A stretch of 14,530 nt of DNA, taken from positions 1 to 14,530 of the forward strand of contig JAGVKC010000080.1 of NCBI GenBank assembly GCA_020050775.1, in the 5' to 3' direction. Below the pieces are notes generated by a model, which saw nothing but the letters and a program-made list of their open reading frames with translations, was not told the DNA's origin and made no database searches. A program made the position numbers and the translations under genes. Numbering within the stretch: position 1 is the first letter of the stretch; the number at the start of each line of letters is the position of its first letter. Source of the DNA: Minisyncoccota bacterium (lineage in GTDB: Bacteria > Patescibacteriota > Minisyncoccia > Phycocordibacterales > SBAW01). Shown here one piece after another: positions 11,696 through 14,530 of the stretch.

Positions 11696-12061
11696 GTGTT
11701 AAAGAGCATACCAGACAAGGCTTTTCTAGGCAAGCTAGAGCCATTCTTCCTCCCCGCAATTGTAGTTCTGGTAGGCCTGTGCGCTTTTGGTCTAGGCAGG
11801 CTCTCTGCAGGGGAAGCGGCAGGCCCTCGGCTCATTATTAATGCTCCCCAGAGTGCCGCAGCGGTGTTGTCAGAAGCGGGTGCACAAACCGTCAGCACTA
11901 CAACGGGCTCGTTCGTTGCGTCCAAGAGCGGTACCAAGTACTATCTACCTACTTGCTCGGGCGCCTCTCGGATAAAAGAAGAGAATAAAGTGTGGTTCCA
12001 ATCAGCAGCAGAAGCTCTGGCAGCTGGGTATGAACCAGCATCCAACTGCCCAGGGTTATAA
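11696..12061 (+). CDS. Membrane-anchored protein with Ada-like metal-binding domain
   Basis: The product (121 aa from GTG 11696; 129 from ATG 11672) has an N-terminal transmembrane helix (about residues 17-36). An Ala/Ser-rich linker (37-70) leads to a compact C-terminal domain beginning GSFVASKSGTKYYLP. That domain carries C87, SRIKEENKVWF, EALAAGY and C118 in NCPGL. This arrangement (Cys, then KEEN-x-x-WF, then a second Cys at the end) resembles the metal-binding domain of Ada and related domains common in Patescibacteria membrane proteins. Only two cysteines are visible, so any zinc site would be incomplete or need other ligands. The domain most likely faces outside the cell (inference from topology). 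It is followed closely by another membrane protein gene. Confidence 0.8.
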   Translation: MLKSIPDKAFLGKLEPFFLPAIVVLVGLCAFGLGRLSAGEAAGPRLIINAPQSAAAVLSEAGAQTVSTTTGSFVASKSGTKYYLPTCSGASRIKEENKVWFQSAAEALAAGYEPASNCPGL

Positions 12062-12062
12062 T
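12057..12062 (+). promoter_or_regulatory. -10 box TATAAT overlapping the stop of the Ada-like gene
   Basis: A perfect TATAAT spans the TAA stop of the preceding gene and ends 12 nt before the ATG at 12075, so the small membrane protein may have its own short-leader transcript. The -35 region is poor. Confidence 0.45.
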
Positions 12063-12074
12063 TAATTACCAGAT

Positions 12075-12326
12075 ATGAAAAGACAAATTAAAAGAGCGTT
12101 TATTCTTTTCTTAGCGACGGTATTTCTTGTTCTCGCTATCATAGGCTCCGTACTACCCGTGTTGCAAGGGTGGTTCTTCCTCGCTATTTCTATCCTTCTT
12201 TTTTCTATGTGTTCGCCACGCCTGCGCGCGTGGGTAGATAAACACACCGTTCGCTGGCCGAAACTCCACTCGGTGGTAAACAAAGCTGATCGTTGGATTA
12301 TAAAAATCGTTGGCCCACTGGAATAA
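12075..12326 (+). CDS. Small two-helix membrane protein, DUF454/PGPGW-like
   Basis: The 83-aa product has a basic start (MKRQIKRA) and two adjacent hydrophobic helices (about 8-28 and 32-47) joined by a tight turn, GSVLPVLQGW. A cytoplasmic tail SPRLRAWVDKHTVRWPKLHS and NKADRWIIKIVG follows. The turn with Gly-x-x-Leu-Pro and the SPRLR-W tail recall the DUF454 (YbaN) and PGPGW small transmembrane families, which have no settled biochemical role. No ribosome site precedes the ATG. It lies 13 bp after the Ada-like membrane gene on the same strand. I assign a membrane location with confidence and the family with moderate confidence. Confidence 0.75.
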   Translation: MKRQIKRAFILFLATVFLVLAIIGSVLPVLQGWFFLAISILLFSMCSPRLRAWVDKHTVRWPKLHSVVNKADRWIIKIVGPLE

Positions 12327-12336
12327 CCCTGCCTCA

Positions 12337-12360
12337 TGAGATAGGTCTGGCCTTATCTCA
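12337..12360. repeat. Inverted repeat upstream of the exonuclease gene
   Basis: TGAGATA (12337-12343) is the exact complement of TATCTCA (12354-12360), with further GG/CC pairing towards a small loop. No T-run follows. It ends 5 bp before the -10 of the next gene, so it covers the -35 region and could be an operator or a weak terminator of the preceding unit. Confidence 0.45.
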
Positions 12361-12365
12361 CAGGT

Positions 12366-12371
12366 TATACT
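12366..12371 (+). promoter_or_regulatory. -10 box of the exonuclease gene (leaderless)
   Basis: TATACT is followed by 6 nt and the ATG at 12378. There is no ribosome site. Confidence 0.5.
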
Positions 12372-12377
12372 CAACAC

Positions 12378-12977
12378 ATGTTAGTTCTAGATGTAGAAGC
12401 AAGCGGTGTAGACGCGCAAAAACATTCTGTCATCAGTGTGGGAGCTATAGATTTTTCTAACCCCTCGCGCCAGCTCTATGAAGAATGTTGCATTTGGGAC
12501 GGCGCGCATATAGATGAAGGCGCTACCGCAGTGCATGGCATGAGCGACGCAGAGATTACCGACCCCGCCAAACAAACAGAGAGCGAATTGGTGCACAAAT
12601 TTATTGCATTTACTGAAGGCATGTCGGACACAACATTTGCCGGACAGAATGTTTCTTTTGACCGCGACATGCTCAAAGCAGCGGCGGCGCGCGCAGGCCA
12701 CACGGCCTGGCCGTTTGCTCACCGCACCATCGACACCCACACGCTTTGTTGGGCGCATATGGTAAAGAGGGGACTCATTCCACCGGTGGATGCGGAAAAG
12801 CGCCACTCTGCGCTTAACCTCGACGCCGTACTTAACTATTGCGGTATTCCAGAAGAACCAAAACCTCACAATGCGCTTACGGGCGCAAAGAGCCATGCAG
12901 AAGTGATCTCGCGCCTTTTGAATGATAAAAAACTCCTCTCGGAGTTCGACCAGTTCGATATCCCCTGGCTCTCTTAA
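12378..12977 (+). CDS. DEDDh-type 3'-5' exonuclease domain protein with altered Exo III motif
   Basis: The 199-aa product has the ribonuclease-H-like exonuclease fold used by DNA polymerase III epsilon, RNase T and relatives. Exo I is LDVEASG (D5, E7), Exo II is NVSFDRDM (D95), and Exo III should be H-x-A-x-x-D. Here it reads H164-N-A-L-T-G169, so the histidine is present but the last metal-binding aspartate is glycine. Other family strings are GAHIDEGATAVHGMSDAEI, TIDTHTLCW and LNLDAVLNYCGI. The role is probably nucleic-acid trimming or proofreading; with this substitution activity could be reduced, lost or supported by a nearby acidic residue such as E175. The message is apparently leaderless. 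No terminator is visible before the next gene. Confidence 0.88.
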   Translation: MLVLDVEASGVDAQKHSVISVGAIDFSNPSRQLYEECCIWDGAHIDEGATAVHGMSDAEITDPAKQTESELVHKFIAFTEGMSDTTFAGQNVSFDRDMLKAAAARAGHTAWPFAHRTIDTHTLCWAHMVKRGLIPPVDAEKRHSALNLDAVLNYCGIPEEPKPHNALTGAKSHAEVISRLLNDKKLLSEFDQFDIPWLS

Positions 12978-13031
12978 AGCTTATTTGATACGGTCGAAAT
13001 AGAGGTTCACTCACAACAGAAAGGGGCAGAG

Positions 13032-13628
13032 ATGCTTCCAAAAAATCTAGTGTACGTTCGCCACGGTCAATCATTACGAAATCTGGCCGGTAAACGCGCG
13101 TTTGAAGGCGACATGTCGCTCTTCGAACAGATCATTACTAAACCCACTATGCATGCTCCTCTTACTCCCAAAGGGGAAGATCAGGCGCGCATAACGGGGA
13201 GATGGCTGGAAGAGCAGGGTTTTAAGTTCGAACGCTTCTATGTTTCTAGTTACGTCCGGGCCATGCAAACCGCGTCGCTTTTAGACCTTACCGGTGCTCG
13301 CTGGTACGTTGAAAACAACATCCGCATCGCGGCGAATCTTTTGCCGATGTGACAATGCGTTTGAGATTTTTCTTAGGAACTCTTGCGCGACGCCACTCCA
13401 AAAAAGATGTTGTCGTTGTAAACCATGGCGACAACATGTGGGCGGCTCGTTCTGTACACGAGCGCTGGTCTCCGATGGACTTCTTGCGCAATCGCGGAGT
13501 TGAAGCTCATGGAAAAATCCCTAATTGCAGTGTGCTCCAGTACACCAGGGTAAATCCAGTGAACCAACAAAGAACTGCTTGCAGAAGCAAATGGTTGGGC
13601 TGACGAACTTAAGTTGGCAGCTTCCTAA
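13032..13628 (+). pseudogene. Histidine phosphatase (phosphoglycerate-mutase-like) family, decayed
   Basis: The first frame (13032-13352) gives YVRHGQS, the catalytic RHG motif, then LTPKGEDQARITGRWLEEQGFKFE and the substrate-pocket string SSYVRAMQTASLL. It derails after GARWYVENN. In another frame, from about 13331, the family resumes with GESFADV and VVVVNHGDNMWAAR (second catalytic histidine) and runs to NCSVLQYTRVNP. A return to the original frame near 13565 gives ELLAEANGWADELKLAAS and TAA at 13626. So there are two frameshifts, plus a deletion of about 40-45 codons where Patescibacteria homologues have the ERDWGEFD-type block. GGGG 5 nt before the ATG remains intact. The product cannot be functional as a phosphatase unless the assembly is wrong; the deletion makes simple base-calling error unlikely. 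Confidence 0.85.
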
Positions 13629-13632
13629 CAAC

Positions 13633-13668
13633 AACCCGCTACGCCATACACGGCGTGGCGGGTTTTTC
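13633..13668 (+). terminator. Terminator after the histidine phosphatase relic
   Basis: A 13-bp stem with one T-G pair (13633-13645 with 13652-13664, 6-nt loop), then T5. It starts 5 bp after the relic's final stop, which supports 13628 as the original gene end. Confidence 0.88.
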
Positions 13669-13689
13669 TTTGGGTAAACTAAACAATCT

Positions 13690-13767
13690 TCCACCAGAAA
13701 TGGTGGATGTTGTTTTGTTTGAAGCACAAAAGAGGCATTGTGGGGGAAAGTAAATATTTTTCCACCA
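13690..13767 (+). promoter_or_regulatory. CCACCA/TGGTGG repeats upstream of the zinc-ribbon gene
   Basis: TCCACCA (13690-13696) and TGGTGGA (13701-13707) form a 7-bp hairpin with loop GAAA, followed by T-rich sequence. A third element, TCCACCA (13761-13767), lies 2 bp before the ATG at 13770 and could pair with 13701-13707 instead. TATTTT (13755-13760) lies 9 nt before the ATG as a possible -10. The layout fits an attenuator, an operator pair or a mobile-element end; the sequence alone does not decide. Confidence 0.4.
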
Positions 13768-13769
13768 AT

Positions 13770-14530
13770 ATGTCCAAACACCTCTGTCCGTCGTGCGGGT
13801 GCAACAAGTCTTGGAGCGTGCGCAGAAACTCGCGCAAATGCAGAAGTTGCCGGAAAGAATGGTCGCCTTCACGCAACCTCGTGCCCGGTATTCGAGCGGA
13901 TGAACGGTTCTGGCGATTCTTCCTGCGCTGCTTCCTGCGGTACCACACGGTTGCCGCGATCAGACTGCATACCCATCAATCGCACCCGGTCATTCTCAAG
14001 ATGGGTAGCGTCGTGCGCACAGTCATGGCACAAGACGTGCCCGCGCTTCTTTCGGGCGTCGTAAAGGAAAGAAATCTGTTCTCCGAGCTTGTGGAGAAGC
14101 TGAAAGAGAAAAAAGGCGAGTTCATCCTTGTGGCTTATACCGGGGAAGTAACAACCTGCTACAGAATGGACGGGCGGGAGACAGAAGAAAGAGACTGGTT
14201 CCGCATGGGCGTTCTTCAGGATGAAACTTTGGTGGTTGGGAAATACGGCCTTACATTCCCGGTTTCAAAGTTTATCCAAGGTCCGGCCCAAGTATTCTCG
14301 GATGCGTCGGCGTGTCGAACACACGAAGGCGACTTGCTGGGCGGGTACCACTTCGACGGTCATGTGCTCGTACCGCTTTATGCAGCAGAAGGTTCAGATA
14401 CTCGTTTTAGTCCGCTAGTAAAGGCCTATAATGCACCGCTTCTAAAAGCGGGACCAGAACGGCTCATTATTGGCGACAAGGCCGTAGAGAAGTGGCTAGA
14501 GGGGCGTAAGATGGAAGGCGTCTACAAAGC
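13770..14530 (+). CDS. Zinc-ribbon protein with transposase-like N-terminus, 3' truncated
   Basis: The frame is open from ATG 13770 to the window edge (253 codons seen, no stop). Residues 1-35 form a zinc ribbon: CPSCG (C6, C9) and CRSC (C24, C27), with an extra C11. Residues 42-95 (ERFWRFFLRCFLRYHTVAA, then HTHQSHPVILKM, then VVRTVMAQDVPALLSG) resemble the helical segment between the zinc ribbon and catalytic core of IS1595-like transposases. After that I cannot find a DDE core. The rest (about 116-253) has repeating tyrosine-rich strands such as EFILVAYTGEVTTCYR, ETLVVGKYGLTFPVSKF and GDLLGGYHFDGHVLVPLYA, which I do not recognise. It could be a divergent transposase, a domesticated DNA-binding protein fused to a new domain, or another zinc-ribbon enzyme. 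No ribosome site is present; the start may be leaderless. Confidence 0.7.
   Translation, partial: MSKHLCPSCGCNKSWSVRRNSRKCRSCRKEWSPSRNLVPGIRADERFWRFFLRCFLRYHTVAAIRLHTHQSHPVILKMGSVVRTVMAQDVPALLSGVVKERNLFSELVEKLKEKKGEFILVAYTGEVTTCYRMDGRETEERDWFRMGVLQDETLVVGKYGLTFPVSKFIQGPAQVFSDASACRTHEGDLLGGYHFDGHVLVPLYAAEGSDTRFSPLVKAYNAPLLKAGPERLIIGDKAVEKWLEGRKMEGVYK

Noticed and set aside
13349..13603. Separate 84-aa gene after the phosphatase N-terminal frame
   Set aside because: Its sequence is the second catalytic half of the same phosphatase, and the family match begins upstream of its GTG, so it is part of the decayed gene.
13738..14064. 108-aa frame at the right end
   Set aside because: It is an alternative frame across the zinc-ribbon protein, whose own frame is open to the window edge and contains a coherent CxxC pair.
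1..14530. UGA recoding (Gracilibacteria/Absconditabacteria code)
   Set aside because: No in-frame TGA occurs inside dnaB, cysS, rmuC, ctpA, corA or recR, and TGA acts as the stop of the 40-aa gene.
1..14530. CRISPR array, riboswitch or rRNA
   Set aside because: No regularly spaced repeats, no recognisable riboswitch core and no rRNA segment were found on either strand.

Overview
The window reads as a piece of a Patescibacteria (Candidate Phyla Radiation) chromosome, most likely a parcubacterial lineage. The grounds are short single-domain proteins, a Patescibacteria-style histidine phosphatase and an Ada-like metal-binding membrane protein, mostly single-gene transcription units each closed by its own hairpin terminator, and many genes lacking a Shine-Dalgarno site. 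UGA behaves as a stop: no long conserved frame contains it internally, and the 40-aa protein at 2810-2932 ends with it. This argues against the recoded Gracilibacteria/Absconditabacteria. The lineage is inferred from gene style, not from a marker phylogeny.

Layout. 1-434: 3' end of a circularly permuted YpsA/SLOG protein and its terminator. 434-632: a gene-free, hairpin-rich stretch, then tRNA-Glu(CTC) on the minus strand. 824-1182: an 83-aa basic protein behind a palindrome-overlapped promoter. 1180-2765: divergent yqeY and rmuC. 2810-3547: a 40-aa two-helix membrane protein, rplU (L21), and behind rplU two hairpins and a second, diverged copy of the rplU 3' tail. 3624-3887: an 87-aa unknown. 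3922-5943: dnaB-recR operon (minus). 6101-6634: a 177-aa unknown with a very strong ribosome site. 6668-9083: corA-cysS operon (minus). 9152-9565: a 137-aa unknown. 9645-11316: S41 protease (CtpA/CtpB type) and rplI (L9). 11400-11678: rpmA (L27, minus), divergent from the Ada-like membrane protein (11696-12061), which is followed by a small two-helix membrane protein and a DEDDh-type exonuclease. 13032-13628: a decayed histidine phosphatase. 13770-end: a zinc-ribbon protein that runs off the window, whose first ~100 residues look transposase-like.

How the genes relate. This is mostly housekeeping: replication and recombination (dnaB, recR, rmuC, exonuclease), translation (L21, L9, L27, cysS, tRNA-Glu, yqeY), Mg2+ transport (corA) and envelope proteolysis (ctpA). 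It is interspersed with small unknown proteins. The window shows two initiation styles. Several conserved genes have a -10 hexamer only 6-10 nt before the start codon (leaderless or near-leaderless mRNA). The small unknown genes instead have clear purine-rich ribosome sites. I see no CRISPR array, complete insertion sequence or phage module. The best candidates for something undescribed are the structured tRNA-flanking region, the rplU tail relic, the palindrome-controlled 83-aa gene and the zinc-ribbon protein at the right edge.
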